This document shows positions 51,630-60,500 of a stretch of DNA of 64,000 nucleotides, in pieces (the stretch's first letter is position 1; the number at the start of each line of letters is the position of its first letter). A program made the translations under genes and the position numbers. Under the pieces are notes generated by a model that searched no databases, had not been told where the DNA came from, and was given only the letters and a program-made list of their open reading frames with translations. This DNA comes from Gammaproteobacteria bacterium (GTDB lineage Bacteria > Pseudomonadota > Gammaproteobacteria > Arenicellales > Poriferihabitantaceae), in assembly GCA_030432755.1 (NCBI GenBank), contig JAUILZ010000013.1, forward strand, positions 49,808 through 113,807. Direction: 5' to 3'.

Positions 51630-52369
51630 TTCGAAATCCTCCTCGTGGAGCGCACGCGATCAACATTGCCCGCCACCTTACGACTTGCGAGCAGAATCGA
51701 CCCCATGCGCTCATTGATACGGGATCGGGTCAACAGAATCAGAATGCCCTCAGCACAGGACAGTAGTGCCGAGCCGGCGGCGAGGTAGAACAGCGCCGGT
51801 TCGAACCCAACGATGAACGTGTGTACCAGGAATATGGAGATCGCTACCGCGGCAACCTTGTGGGAGTAGAGATGCAGGTTCGCGAATCGCCCGAATCGCA
51901 GGAGACCGACCATGATTTGCCCAATCCACACTGACAGCACGACAAAGAACACCATGGCGGAGGGTCCGCTGGTCAGTTCTGGAACGTACATCGCGAGCCA
52001 CATCGCGCTACTTCCGAGCAGTACGCTGTCTGCCAGGGAATCAAGCCTGGCGCCCAGAGATGTAACCTGTTCCAGGCGGCGGGCCAGGTATCCATCCAGC
52101 GCATCGGTGAGCAAGGTCGGGATCAGGAGCCAGCCGACGAGTGTCGGGAGACCGAACAGTGCCGCCGCCCAGAGCATTGGCACAAACACGACCAGTCTTG
52201 ACAGGGACAGGAGATTGGGAAGCTCAATTCCCTGACGCAGTCGGCAACGCTTTTCAGGCAGCGCCGTAGAATCGGGCAGGAGCGGGTGACGGGGGAGTCG
52301 TCCTGGTTTTCTTCCGGTCACTTGGTCCAACCTCCAGTTCTGCTGCAATGAGTCGCACAGGCTATCCAA
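51626..52369 (-). CDS. CDP-alcohol phosphatidyltransferase (PgsA-like)
   Basis: Integral membrane enzyme that joins a CDP-activated lipid to an alcohol. The catalytic motif D-x2-D-G-x2-A-R-x8-G-x3-D-x3-D is complete in 'DALDGYLARRLEQVTSLGARLDSLAD' (shown in part; first Asp near residue 89). About six membrane helices follow. The frame opens at 52369, but the family-like region begins near 'ELPNLLSLSRLVVFVPM', so the first 40-50 residues may not be translated; no convincing downstream start codon is visible. It is the first gene of the TRAP operon. The alcohol acceptor (glycerol-3-phosphate, inositol or other) cannot be deduced. Confidence 0.85.
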   Translation of the reverse strand: MDSLCDSLQQNWRLDQVTGRKPGRLPRHPLLPDSTALPEKRCRLRQGIELPNLLSLSRLVVFVPMLWAAALFGLPTLVGWLLIPTLLTDALDGYLARRLEQVTSLGARLDSLADSVLLGSSAMWLAMYVPELTSGPSAMVFFVVLSVWIGQIMVGLLRFGRFANLHLYSHKVAAVAISIFLVHTFIVGFEPALFYLAAGSALLSCAEGILILLTRSRINERMGSILLASRKVAGNVDRVRSTRRISK

Positions 52370-52708
52370 TACAAGATTCGTGCCAATCCACCGAATCGGG
52401 GTTAGACCTTCTGAAAATCAGCAATATAGGAAGTTATTCCTCAACATGAGTGAACCTGTGAGGCGTGTGTGACGTGTGAAATCGGTGCCGGTTTGGTGTG
52501 GCAGGCGAGTCGTATATCCCCGGACCAGGGTGGAACGCGTGGCAATATATGCCAGCCGGCACTCAACCGACGCGACGCCGGTGACATTTCAGTGAATGCT
52601 GAGATAAATAACTGATTACCGGAGATTTGGAAATCTGGAATCCAGGCTGGTGAATACGGAACGTGAGACGAGTGCGTCTCCTTGCCTGGTTAGACCGTGT
52701 CCAGAATA
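52370..52708. other. Intergenic region with two small hairpins
   Basis: This 339-nt gap between the TRAP operon (leftward) and the 3' end of the AAA+ regulator gene contains no supportable frame. Two perfect short inverted repeats occur: AGATTT-GG-AAATCT (52623-52636) and GAGACG-AGTG-CGTCTC (52665-52680). The second is 29 nt past the regulator stop and could help end its transcript, although no T-tract follows. The left part should contain the promoter of the TRAP operon. Confidence 0.45.
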
Positions 52709-55273
52709 CTAATCCGGCGCGCTGTGCAGCACGCGATTTTTTACGTAGTCAATGGCGGAACGCATGCTGGAGTGATAAGTCGACGGCAGATTGTTGAACA
52801 GCCGACGCGTATCACCTTTTTCGACACTCGCTTCGATGTTTTTCCAGTAGCGCCTGATTTTCCCGCGCACCTTGTTGAGGATCCTGGGATCACTGGTGCC
52901 AGCCACCTGCCGTGCCGCTGCCCCCTCTTCCCAGTCATTATCCTCAAGCACCCTGATACAGATACCCCTAAGGTGGTTGGAAAGGGCGCGGGACTTCTGG
53001 CTGAAGCCGAGCGCGGCCTCGCTGTCCTTGATCCTGAACTCGTTTTGCCGGAGCACCTCCAGTTCTTTTTCCCAGCTATCGCGGGACGAGTGTGATCGAT
53101 CGGTTTCGTTCAACACTTCGGGCGCCTTCGTGGTAGCTGATCGAGGCTGAACAGGATCTCTCCGCACGGGATGTTCGCCCGAATCAACATCACGCAGGTA
53201 TCCGGCGCGCAATATGTCGTCGTTCTCGAGCATGGCCCTGCCAATGGCGCGCCTGAGTTCACTTTTCAGTTCCCGAACATTGCCAGTGGCAAAGTCCATC
53301 GAGCAAAGCATGCGCAGCGCCCGCGGCGAAATCATGGAGATTTCATGACCAATTTCCTCCACACATTCGGCAATGAAGTGTTCGGACAGTACGGGTATGT
53401 CCTCGCGTCGATCGCGAAGCGGTGGCAGGCGAACCCTGGTGCCCAGCCTGGCTGGCAGGTCAGCCCGCATCTCGCCCGCGTCGATCATGCTGCCAAGATC
53501 GCGGTTGGTCGCAAGTATGAACTTGATCGAGACCGATCTTGCTGCACCACGACCAACACCCGGCTCCCAGGGCTTGCCCTCTAGAGGATAGAGCAGGAGA
53601 TCCTGGACGTTTCGGGGCAGGCAGTCAAAATCGTCGAGAAACAGCGTACCGCCATCACACTCCTGCAGCACGCCTGGTTGTCCTTCCCGGGGTACATTGT
53701 GTAGCCCGTGTCCTGCACCAATTCCGAACAGTTTTCCGAGAGCGAAAGCCGGATCGGAATGTTCGAACTGGGAACAACTGATTTCACGATAGACCTGTCC
53801 ACTGCGATCACCCAGCGCATGTATCGCCCTTGCCGTATCGGACTTTCCGGTACCGGACTCACCCGTGATGAGGACGGGCGTGTTGCCCAACGAAGCCATG
53901 GCGATCTGCTCGAACACCTCCTCCCATAGCGGGCTGGCCCCCAGCAGTCGCTCTTCCCGAATCGGCGAGAGACCCGGAAACCGTTGGAGCAATTGCTGCA
54001 TCCGGGAAGTTTCCTGGTTCGCGCTGGCCAAATCCGTTTTTTCTTCAGCCGTGTATTTACCCAGTTCGCCCTTGAGCAGTTCGATCTCTTTCTCAAGGCC
54101 ACGAATGCGGCTGTCTCTGCCAACTACCATGGACTTCTCCCGCTCCACCATTCGCCGGAGGATTCCGATCCGGCCCCGGATCAGCCCACGCACGCCAAAC
54201 AGGCGATGATTGATCATCGCCATGGTCAACGCCAGCGGAATCAGGGCGATGGGCGCGAGAAGCCAGTCAAAATTGGATATCAGTGGCTGACCCACGAGCA
54301 TCATTGGCACATTCCACAATGCGAGGATCAAACCCAGCGCTATGATCATCGCGCCAACCACCCAACGGCTCCGCGTTTTCTGGATAAGAGAGTCGCACTG
54401 CCGAAAACCCTGGTAGTGGAGCACAACAATCAACACCAGCTGGAGAGAATTCAGCCAGACCCTGGGAGCATAGGCCTGCTTGAACCTGTCCTGCCAGGCG
54501 CCATCAGCATTGAGAATGCACCATCCCACTATGGCGACAGGAACGAAATAGACCGGCAACCACAACCATGGTCTTTCCTGGTAGAAATCCAGGCGCCTGG
54601 GAAACCCCATGGCGATCAGGATCATGGTGCTCGGAGCAAGTTGGAGGGCCAGTTCATTGCCAATCTCGGCGGCAAGAAATTGCGGATTATCGAACGGCTG
54701 CACGATGGGCGCCATGAAAATCGGCCAGAACCGGACTCCGGAAAACAGCCACAGCAGTACGAACAACATCAACAGCGCGGCGAGCAGTGCCGTAGGGTCT
54801 CGGGCACCGAACAGCGCGAGAACCATGATCAATAAAAGGAGGAAAGCGCCGAAAACCAGCCTGGCCCCGTAAATCGACAACATATCCGCTAGCGCCATGA
54901 CCTCGGCGGAAAACGAGATTGTCTGGGACCCTCCGTCACGTTGGATCTCGACGTCGAATGGTCTTTCCCGCCATTGTCCGTGGCGCTCCAGGTACGACAG
55001 CGCCTCTCGTGAATACAGCGAATGCCATTCTTCGGCAGTCAATCCGTCCAGGCGCAGAATGCTGTTCCAGTGGCGCATCCCGGCGAGATCCGCGGGAGAT
55101 CCACGCTTCACGTACTGCACTTTGATGTTGCTGCCGTCTATTTTTCCCTGGAAGCCAAGGAACCCGGTGTTCTTGATTGCCGGCAGAAAGACCAGCGCAA
55201 CATATCCAGCCAGGATGCCCAATAGCAGAAAAATGACAAGCCGGTGCCTGGCTTCTATGGTCGCGACAACCAT
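52709..55273 (-). CDS. Membrane-bound PDZ/AAA+ transcriptional regulator lacking GAFTGA
   Basis: An 854-residue regulator with an unusual layout. A first membrane helix (about 11-30) leads into a PDZ-like segment (about 38-125, 'VKRGSPADLAGMRHWNSILRL'), which would face the periplasm. About seven helices follow (134-356), then a coiled coil (375-430) and an NtrC-type AAA+ domain: Walker A 'GESGTGKSDT' (471-480), Walker B 'GGTLFLDDFD', arginine-rich 'RLPPLRDRREDIP', sensor II 'GNVRELKSEL'. The sigma54-contact GAFTGA loop is missing; residues 519-531 read 'GAGHGLHNVPREG'. The C-terminal about 130 residues are helical with two HTH-like stretches ('DSEAALGFSQKSRALSNHLR', 'EEGAAARQVAGTSDPRILNK'). 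It is divergent from the methanethiol oxidase operon. Confidence 0.82.
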   Translation of the reverse strand: MVVATIEARHRLVIFLLLGILAGYVALVFLPAIKNTGFLGFQGKIDGSNIKVQYVKRGSPADLAGMRHWNSILRLDGLTAEEWHSLYSREALSYLERHGQWRERPFDVEIQRDGGSQTISFSAEVMALADMLSIYGARLVFGAFLLLLIMVLALFGARDPTALLAALLMLFVLLWLFSGVRFWPIFMAPIVQPFDNPQFLAAEIGNELALQLAPSTMILIAMGFPRRLDFYQERPWLWLPVYFVPVAIVGWCILNADGAWQDRFKQAYAPRVWLNSLQLVLIVVLHYQGFRQCDSLIQKTRSRWVVGAMIIALGLILALWNVPMMLVGQPLISNFDWLLAPIALIPLALTMAMINHRLFGVRGLIRGRIGILRRMVEREKSMVVGRDSRIRGLEKEIELLKGELGKYTAEEKTDLASANQETSRMQQLLQRFPGLSPIREERLLGASPLWEEVFEQIAMASLGNTPVLITGESGTGKSDTARAIHALGDRSGQVYREISCSQFEHSDPAFALGKLFGIGAGHGLHNVPREGQPGVLQECDGGTLFLDDFDCLPRNVQDLLLYPLEGKPWEPGVGRGAARSVSIKFILATNRDLGSMIDAGEMRADLPARLGTRVRLPPLRDRREDIPVLSEHFIAECVEEIGHEISMISPRALRMLCSMDFATGNVRELKSELRRAIGRAMLENDDILRAGYLRDVDSGEHPVRRDPVQPRSATTKAPEVLNETDRSHSSRDSWEKELEVLRQNEFRIKDSEAALGFSQKSRALSNHLRGICIRVLEDNDWEEGAAARQVAGTSDPRILNKVRGKIRRYWKNIEASVEKGDTRRLFNNLPSTYHSSMRSAIDYVKNRVLHSAPD

Positions 55274-55514
55274 AACTGAATCATCACGAGGCCGACCGGA
55301 GGCCGCTCCGTCAGCCCGATGTCAGGGACAGGCTCATGGATTGGTTTATATATCTATATGAAATAAAGGGCAAATACGGATGCAGGAAACCGGTGCAGAG
55401 CGCCATCCGCGTAACGGTGATATAGTGCATCAGGCTCCGGTTCGCTCTGGATGGCAAAATGAAGCAAATGCAAGAGTTTACAATCGGAATGGCCTGCCAA
55501 ATGGAGGCAGATCG

Positions 55515-56882
55515 GTGAGTGATAACGGCCCGTCGACCTGCTGCGGCCCTGGCTATGCGAGTCCGGCGGAGGCAATCCGTGCGCCGCGCGAAAAGCTGCT
55601 CTACACCATCGCGATCTACACCGGGACGGGGATACAGAAACCCGACTACCTGGCGACGGTGGACGCTAACCCGGACAGCCTAACCTATTCCCGGGTCATA
55701 CATCGCCTCGAAATGCCAGGAATCGGGGACGAACTGCATCACATGGGCTGGAACGCCTGTTCTTCGTGTCATGGCGATGCGTCGATGTCACGCCGCTACC
55801 TCGTGGTTCCCGGCGTGCGATCAAACAATCTCCATATCGTGGATACCGGCACCGATCCACGCGCGCCACGCCTTCACAGGGTGATCGACGGCGCCGAGAT
55901 CAGGGCCAGGACCAACCTGTCGGGACCCCACACGGTGCACTGCCTCGGATCGGAGATCATCATCTCGTTCCTGGGTGATGCCAGGGGAGAGGCCCCGGGC
56001 GGCTACCTGCACCTCGACAGGGATTTCGAGATCGTGGGCCGATGGGAAAACTCGATGGGTGAGATCCCGTTCAGTTACGACTTCTGGTACCAGCCACGCC
56101 ACAATGTGATGGTCAGCTCGGAATGGGCTGCTCCCAATACCTTCATGCCAGGCTTCGATCTGGAAGAGGTCGGACACCTGAAATACGGCCGGCGGCTGCA
56201 TTTCTGGGATTTCGAAAAGCGCGAACCGATCGAAACGAAGTACCTGGGCGAAGACGGGCTCATCCCCCTCGAGGTCAAGTTCCTCCATGACCCGGACAGT
56301 ACGCATGGATTCTGCGGCGCCGCGCTCAGCACCAACGTGATCCATTTCTGGAGGACCGAATCCGGCAACTGGGAGTGGGAAAAGGTCATCGACGTGGAGA
56401 ACGAGCCACATCCGGAGTGGCCCATACCGGTTCCCGGCGTGATGTCGGCAATCCTGGTGTCGATGGACGACCGCTACCTGTACCTGAACAACTGGCTCCA
56501 TGGCGACATGCGCCAGTATGACATCAGTGATCCGCACCATCCCAAGCTGACCGGCCAGGTTTGGATGGGCGGCTTGCTGGGTAGAGCGCCCGAGGTCAAC
56601 GGCGCCAGGATCGCGGGTGGCCCGCAGATGTTCCAGCTATCGCTGGATGGCAAACGACTGTATGTCACCACGTCGCTGTTTTCCACCTGGGACAACCAGT
56701 TCTACCCGGAGATCCGGACCCGGGGTGGCGTGATGCTCATGATCGACTGTGACGTCGAAAATGGCGGCATGCAGATCAACGAGGATTTTATCATCGACTT
56801 CGGCAAGGAGCCCAACGGACCGAGCCGCTGCCATGAAACCCGCTATCCGGGTGGTGATTGCACGAGCGATATCTGGCTGTGA
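55515..56882 (+). CDS. Methanethiol oxidase / selenium-binding protein SBP56 family
   Basis: A 455-residue beta-propeller-type copper protein. In humans (SELENBP1) and Hyphomicrobium (MtoX) it oxidises methanethiol to formaldehyde, H2S and H2O2. The N-terminus 'CCGPGYASPAEAIRAPREK', 'DYLATVDANPDSLTYSRVIH', 'GDELHHMGWNACSSCHGDAS' and the His-rich 'SGPHTVHCLGSEIIIS' match human SELENBP1 very closely. The GTG at 55515 is chosen because of a GGAGG site 7 nt upstream and because it aligns with the SELENBP1 start; the frame is open to 55380. No signal peptide is seen, unlike periplasmic MtoX. It overlaps the ferredoxin gene (GTGA). Confidence 0.93.
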   Translation: MSDNGPSTCCGPGYASPAEAIRAPREKLLYTIAIYTGTGIQKPDYLATVDANPDSLTYSRVIHRLEMPGIGDELHHMGWNACSSCHGDASMSRRYLVVPGVRSNNLHIVDTGTDPRAPRLHRVIDGAEIRARTNLSGPHTVHCLGSEIIISFLGDARGEAPGGYLHLDRDFEIVGRWENSMGEIPFSYDFWYQPRHNVMVSSEWAAPNTFMPGFDLEEVGHLKYGRRLHFWDFEKREPIETKYLGEDGLIPLEVKFLHDPDSTHGFCGAALSTNVIHFWRTESGNWEWEKVIDVENEPHPEWPIPVPGVMSAILVSMDDRYLYLNNWLHGDMRQYDISDPHHPKLTGQVWMGGLLGRAPEVNGARIAGGPQMFQLSLDGKRLYVTTSLFSTWDNQFYPEIRTRGGVMLMIDCDVENGGMQINEDFIIDFGKEPNGPSRCHETRYPGGDCTSDIWL

Positions 56883-57247
56883 CCGCCACGCGAACCATCA
56901 CGATTGCCAATCGCGGCGCCGCAACCTATACGGTGAATGCCGGGCGCCCGCTACTCGATGCACTGCGCGAACAGGGCGTCGACCTGCCCTATGGCTGCCG
57001 GTACGGGGGCTGCATCACCTGTGCCGCCAGGCTGACTGCCGGGGAAGTGGATCAGAGCCGGCAGGTGGCTCTGAACAATCGCCAGCTGGGTCTCGGCTAC
57101 GTGTTGCTTTGTGTTGCACGCCCGCTGTCGGACTGCACGCTCGAAATCGGCATCGAAAGCCACGACAGGCTGTATCGCAATCCCTTTCTCGACCCGCTGG
57201 AGCCTCACGAGCTGAAAGCGGACATCGCCACGCCGAAGGATATGTAG
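56879..57247 (+). CDS. Plant-type [2Fe-2S] ferredoxin
   Basis: A 122-residue electron carrier. The cluster ligands are in 'GCRYGGCITCAARL' (C-x4-C-x2-C) and the fourth in 'VLLCVARP', the chloroplast-type pattern. The fold begins directly with 'TRTITIANRGAATYTVNAG'. The GTG start overlaps the methanethiol oxidase stop by 4 nt, so stoichiometric expression is likely. It may take electrons from, or feed, the oxidase or a downstream reductase that is not in this window. The C-terminal tail of about 25 residues ('DRLYRNPFLDPLEPHELKAD') is longer than in minimal ferredoxins. Confidence 0.9.
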   Translation: MTATRTITIANRGAATYTVNAGRPLLDALREQGVDLPYGCRYGGCITCAARLTAGEVDQSRQVALNNRQLGLGYVLLCVARPLSDCTLEIGIESHDRLYRNPFLDPLEPHELKADIATPKDM

Positions 57248-57712
57248 ATGCCCGAAGCCGCTATCGATCGTCGCTACGACTACACGCCGGAGTACCTGGC
57301 GGACATCCTGCGCTCCGTGAAGACCATCGCCATGATAGGCGCAAGCAACGACAGGACCAAGTTCAGCTACGGCGTTCTGCGAGTGCTCCATGAAACAGGA
57401 TACGAGATGCTGCCAGTCAACCCGAATCCGGAGCTGGCCGAGATTCGCGGCATCCCGGTCTATCGATCTCTTGAGGAGATCGATAGACCAGTCGACATGG
57501 TCGAGGTATTCCGTCCCGGGGAAGAGCTTTACGGCATCGCCGAAGAGGCCATCGCGATCGGCGCGAAGGTCCTCTGGGGTCAGATCGGTGTCTATGACGA
57601 CAGGGCGGCGGCCCTGGCAGAATCAGCGGGACTGAAAGTCGTGATGGACCGCTGCCCCAAGATCGAACTGTTCCGCCCTTTCTGGAAGCCGCGTCTGGAC
57701 CTGGCGATTTGA
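57248..57712 (+). CDS. CoA-binding domain protein (YccU-like)
   Basis: A 154-residue Rossmann-fold protein of the CoA_binding family. 'KTIAMIGASNDRTKFSYGVL' is the nucleotide loop, 'YEMLPVNPNPELAEIRGIPV' and 'PVDMVEVFRPGEELYGIAEE' follow the family, and 'VVMDRCPKIELFR' holds the conserved Cys. The ATG comes directly after the ferredoxin stop codon. The family is widespread and poorly characterised; its members bind CoA. Its place in the methanethiol oxidase operon suggests a link to thiol or CoA homeostasis, which is inference. Confidence 0.88.
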   Translation: MPEAAIDRRYDYTPEYLADILRSVKTIAMIGASNDRTKFSYGVLRVLHETGYEMLPVNPNPELAEIRGIPVYRSLEEIDRPVDMVEVFRPGEELYGIAEEAIAIGAKVLWGQIGVYDDRAAALAESAGLKVVMDRCPKIELFRPFWKPRLDLAI

Positions 57713-57928
57713 CCTGATCGACGCCGAACCAACGGCAGCCAGCATTCGCCTTAAGCGTGATGGCGTGCCGAGACGAGCGGACCGGATGCAAGCATCTGCG
57801 ATCACGGGCGCCCGCGGAGACGCCGCGATGGTGGATACAAACGGCCGCGCGGTGCTGATTCGGCCCTGACAAGCAGGGGAACCAGCCGCGCGCCGGTGAA
57901 CCGCCAGATTTGCTACGCTCGCCCGGCT

Positions 57929-58177
57929 TCAGTCCTTGATCTGTTGTATGGCCTCGGCATACTCGATCCGCGAAAGCGAACCGTTCTGGTCCCCGTCGTC
58001 TTGCGCCCAGTCGATTTCATCAAGAAACTTGTCGCGATCGATACCTGCCGCGATAGCGGTCTGAAGCTCTTCCTGGGTAATGTTACCGTCCTGGTCGGTA
58101 TCGACTTTCTCGAACGGGACTTCGGCCAGGGCGGTACCCGCCAGGGACAGCAGAAACATTGCCAAAAATTTTTTCAT
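57929..58177 (-). CDS. Small secreted EF-hand calcium-binding protein
   Basis: An 82-residue exported protein: signal peptide to about residue 18 ('SLAGTALA-EV'), then one canonical EF-hand loop 'DTDQDGNITQEE' and a second loop 'DDGDQNGSLSRIE' that departs slightly from consensus. It resembles the calmodulin-like periplasmic EF-hand proteins of proteobacteria. The gene stands alone; the 216 nt between it and the CoA-binding gene shows nothing I can name. A role as calcium sensor or buffer in the periplasm is inferred from the loops. Confidence 0.85.
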   Translation of the reverse strand: MKKFLAMFLLSLAGTALAEVPFEKVDTDQDGNITQEELQTAIAAGIDRDKFLDEIDWAQDDGDQNGSLSRIEYAEAIQQIKD

Positions 58178-58457
58178 AGCAGTAACTTCACCTGCAAACT
58201 AGTGTAAAGAGAATCCATGCCCCTTCACCGGGAAAAGTCATTCCGCCGTTTGCGTTGGCTGGCAGGCGTACGCCTTCCGATCGGTTGGGTACCTGAATGC
58301 CGGCCGGAGGCAACCGATACGGTAGCGACCGATCGACCGACAGGGCCGTGCATTCGAGGCGGGATTATGATCCTTTCTACACGGAGTGCAAGAGAATTTT
58401 TGGAGGTTCCAGGGTGCCGGCCCTGCCCTCCCCGTCAACTCGGTCAGGACGGTCGGT

Positions 58458-59381
58458 TCAACAGGCTCCCGGTCGCCTCCACAGCACCGGGAACCAGTCG
58501 GCCCGCATCGGGTCTCCGGTGTTCATGCCTACCGGTTCCGGGAACGGCGGCGAGGCCTCCCCCTGTCTTTCGAGATAGCGCGCGTCATCGCCCAGCCAGC
58601 GGGTGGAAAACGCACGCCGCCTCTTGCGCACCTCGGCATCGGTGGTACCGTGCACGGTCTTGAAGCTGAATAGTATCGTGTCGCCGGCCTTCAGCGGCTT
58701 GCTGACGATGTCGTAGTCGGCAGGGCGGCCCCCGATGTCCGGCATGGTGTCGGTATAGCCCTCCTCGCCGGTATTGAAGTCCGCCCCGTCGAGGAACACC
58801 TTGGGGAAGTAGATCTTTCCCCAGCGGTGTGAGCCACGCACGAATCGCACCGCGGTGTCCTCGTCGGCATCGTCCAGGGCAATGTACACCGAGACGCCCT
58901 GGTCACCGCTCACGGTGTAATACGGGATATCCTGGTGCCAGGGGGTGGCGCGCTGGGTGCCCGGTTCCTTGATAAACGTGTGCTCGTGGAAGAGTTGCGC
59001 CATTCTGCTGTTCATGGCCTGCCCCGCGAGGGAAGCCGCTTCGGAGCGGATCACGAAGTCCAGGTACTCGGGAATCAGCGGCCAGTTGCAGTAGCTGTCG
59101 AAAAATCGGCCCGCATCGCCCTTAGACGTACTTTCCGCGGGAAACCGATAGGCACCCGGGTTCTCCAGGTTGCGTTCCAGCCCGGCGCGAAGGGGTTCGA
59201 CCCAATGGGTGAACGCGCCTTCGAGATAGAGCACCCCATCGCGCTGGTAGGCGTCGACCTGTTCCCGCGTGATGACGAATTCAGGGGGCGTGATTTCTCC
59301 CGCGCGGATCGCATCCAGCTCCGGCAGCTCAGGCGTTGTCCACGGCACTGTCCACTGGTTGAACCCGGTCTGGTCGTTCAT
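58458..59381 (-). CDS. Phytanoyl-CoA dioxygenase (PhyH) family 2OG oxygenase
   Basis: A 307-residue Fe(II)/2-oxoglutarate oxygenase. The metal ligands are H and D of 'TPWHQDIPYYTVSG' and the distal His in 'FKTVHGTTDAEVRKRR', with the 2OG-binding Arg in 'RRAFSTRWLGDD'. The N-terminal 'FVITREQVDAYQRDGVLYLEG' is typical of PhyH enzymes such as EctD-like hydroxylases. It is the last gene of the polyamine importer operon, 18 nt after the ATPase, with a GGAGG site before its ATG. A likely role is hydroxylation or other oxidation of an imported amine; fatty-acyl-CoA is the less likely substrate in this context. The 280 nt downstream of its stop (58178-58457) show no gene. Confidence 0.88.
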   Translation of the reverse strand: MNDQTGFNQWTVPWTTPELPELDAIRAGEITPPEFVITREQVDAYQRDGVLYLEGAFTHWVEPLRAGLERNLENPGAYRFPAESTSKGDAGRFFDSYCNWPLIPEYLDFVIRSEAASLAGQAMNSRMAQLFHEHTFIKEPGTQRATPWHQDIPYYTVSGDQGVSVYIALDDADEDTAVRFVRGSHRWGKIYFPKVFLDGADFNTGEEGYTDTMPDIGGRPADYDIVSKPLKAGDTILFSFKTVHGTTDAEVRKRRRAFSTRWLGDDARYLERQGEASPPFPEPVGMNTGDPMRADWFPVLWRRPGAC

Positions 59382-59399
59382 GACTGCCTCCGTTTCGTC

Positions 59400-60500
59400 T
59401 CAGGATGTCAGGAGAAGCGTATCTTCCTGACGCCAGGATATCCAGACGTCCTCGCCCCGGACGACACCCGCATGGGCGCCGCGCGAGACGTTCTGCAGGT
59501 TGGCGGTGAATTTCGCCTCCCCGGCCTCGAGGAACACGTGGTTTTCGTCGCCGTAGTAGACGACCTCCATGATCCTGGTCCTGAGCCTGACCGGCTCGTC
59601 CACTGGCTCGCTCGAGGACAGGCGCAGCTTTTCGGGGCGGATCGCGACGCCCACCCCGCCCCGGGCCTCGCCGTCGTAAGGCAATTCAAGGTCGCCTACC
59701 CGGTCCGACAGCGCGTTTACCCGAACCACCACCCTGCCATCCCGCGCCCCAACCACCTGGCCGTCGAACAGGTTCATCTTGCCGATAAAGTCCGCCACGA
59801 AACGGCAGTTGGGGTATTCGTAAAGCTCTGCCGGCGGTGCCAGTTGCAGCACGTTGCCGTGTTCCATCACCGCGATGCGGTCCGCCATGGAGAGCGCCTC
59901 GTTCTGGTCGTGGGTGACGATCACGAAAGTAATGCCGACCGATTTCTGCAAGCGTACCAGTTCGAGTTGCATCTGCTCCCGCAGCTTGGCGTCCAGCGCG
60001 GAGAGCGGCTCGTCCAGCAACAGCACCTTGGGCTTCTTCACCAGCGCCCGGGCCAGCGCCACCCGCTGCCGCTGGCCTCCGGACAACTGGTCGGGTTTGC
60101 GATCCGCCATGGACTCCAGTTGCACGAGGGCAAGTGCTTCGCCAACCCGCTGGTTGATCTCGCCCTTCGGTGTACCGGCGACCTTGAGGCCGTAGGCGAC
60201 GTTCTGGTGCACGGTCATGTGCGGGAACACGGCATAGGACTGGAACACCATGTTCACCGACCGCTTGTTGGGCTCCACCCCGTCCATGTCCTCGCCGTCG
60301 ATCAGGATCTCCCCTTCGGAGGGCGACTCGAACCCCGCCAGCATCCGCAGCAGCGTGGTCTTGCCGCAGCCCGAGGGACCCAGCAGGGCGAAAAACTCGC
60401 CGCGGCGGATATCCAGCGAGACATCGTTGACAGCGGTCACCGACGAGCCAAAGCGCTTGACGACGTTACGAATGGTAATGATGGTATTGCTGTCAGGCAT
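59400..60500 (-). CDS. potA: Polyamine ABC transporter ATP-binding protein PotA
   Basis: A 366-residue ATPase of the spermidine/putrescine importer. Walker A 'GPSGCGKTTLL', signature 'LSGGQRQRVALARAL', Walker B 'VLLLDEPLSALDAKL' and the H-loop 'THDQNEALSMAD' are canonical. A TOBE_2 domain occupies about residues 275-366. 'GVEPNKRSVNMVFQSYAVFPHMT' (in part) is the usual PotA Q-loop context. Its start overlaps the end of potC by 8 nt. Assignment to polyamines follows the PotD-like receptor in the same operon; other MOI-type compounds cannot be excluded. Confidence 0.93.
   Translation of the reverse strand: MPDSNTIITIRNVVKRFGSSVTAVNDVSLDIRRGEFFALLGPSGCGKTTLLRMLAGFESPSEGEILIDGEDMDGVEPNKRSVNMVFQSYAVFPHMTVHQNVAYGLKVAGTPKGEINQRVGEALALVQLESMADRKPDQLSGGQRQRVALARALVKKPKVLLLDEPLSALDAKLREQMQLELVRLQKSVGITFVIVTHDQNEALSMADRIAVMEHGNVLQLAPPAELYEYPNCRFVADFIGKMNLFDGQVVGARDGRVVVRVNALSDRVGDLELPYDGEARGGVGVAIRPEKLRLSSSEPVDEPVRLRTRIMEVVYYGDENHVFLEAGEAKFTANLQNVSRGAHAGVVRGEDVWISWRQEDTLLLTS

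Noticed and set aside
55452..55465. Sigma54-like -24/-12 element (TGGC...GC) upstream of the methanethiol oxidase
   Set aside because: The spacing between GG and GC is 9 nt instead of 10, and the neighbouring regulator lacks GAFTGA, so a sigma54 promoter is not supported.
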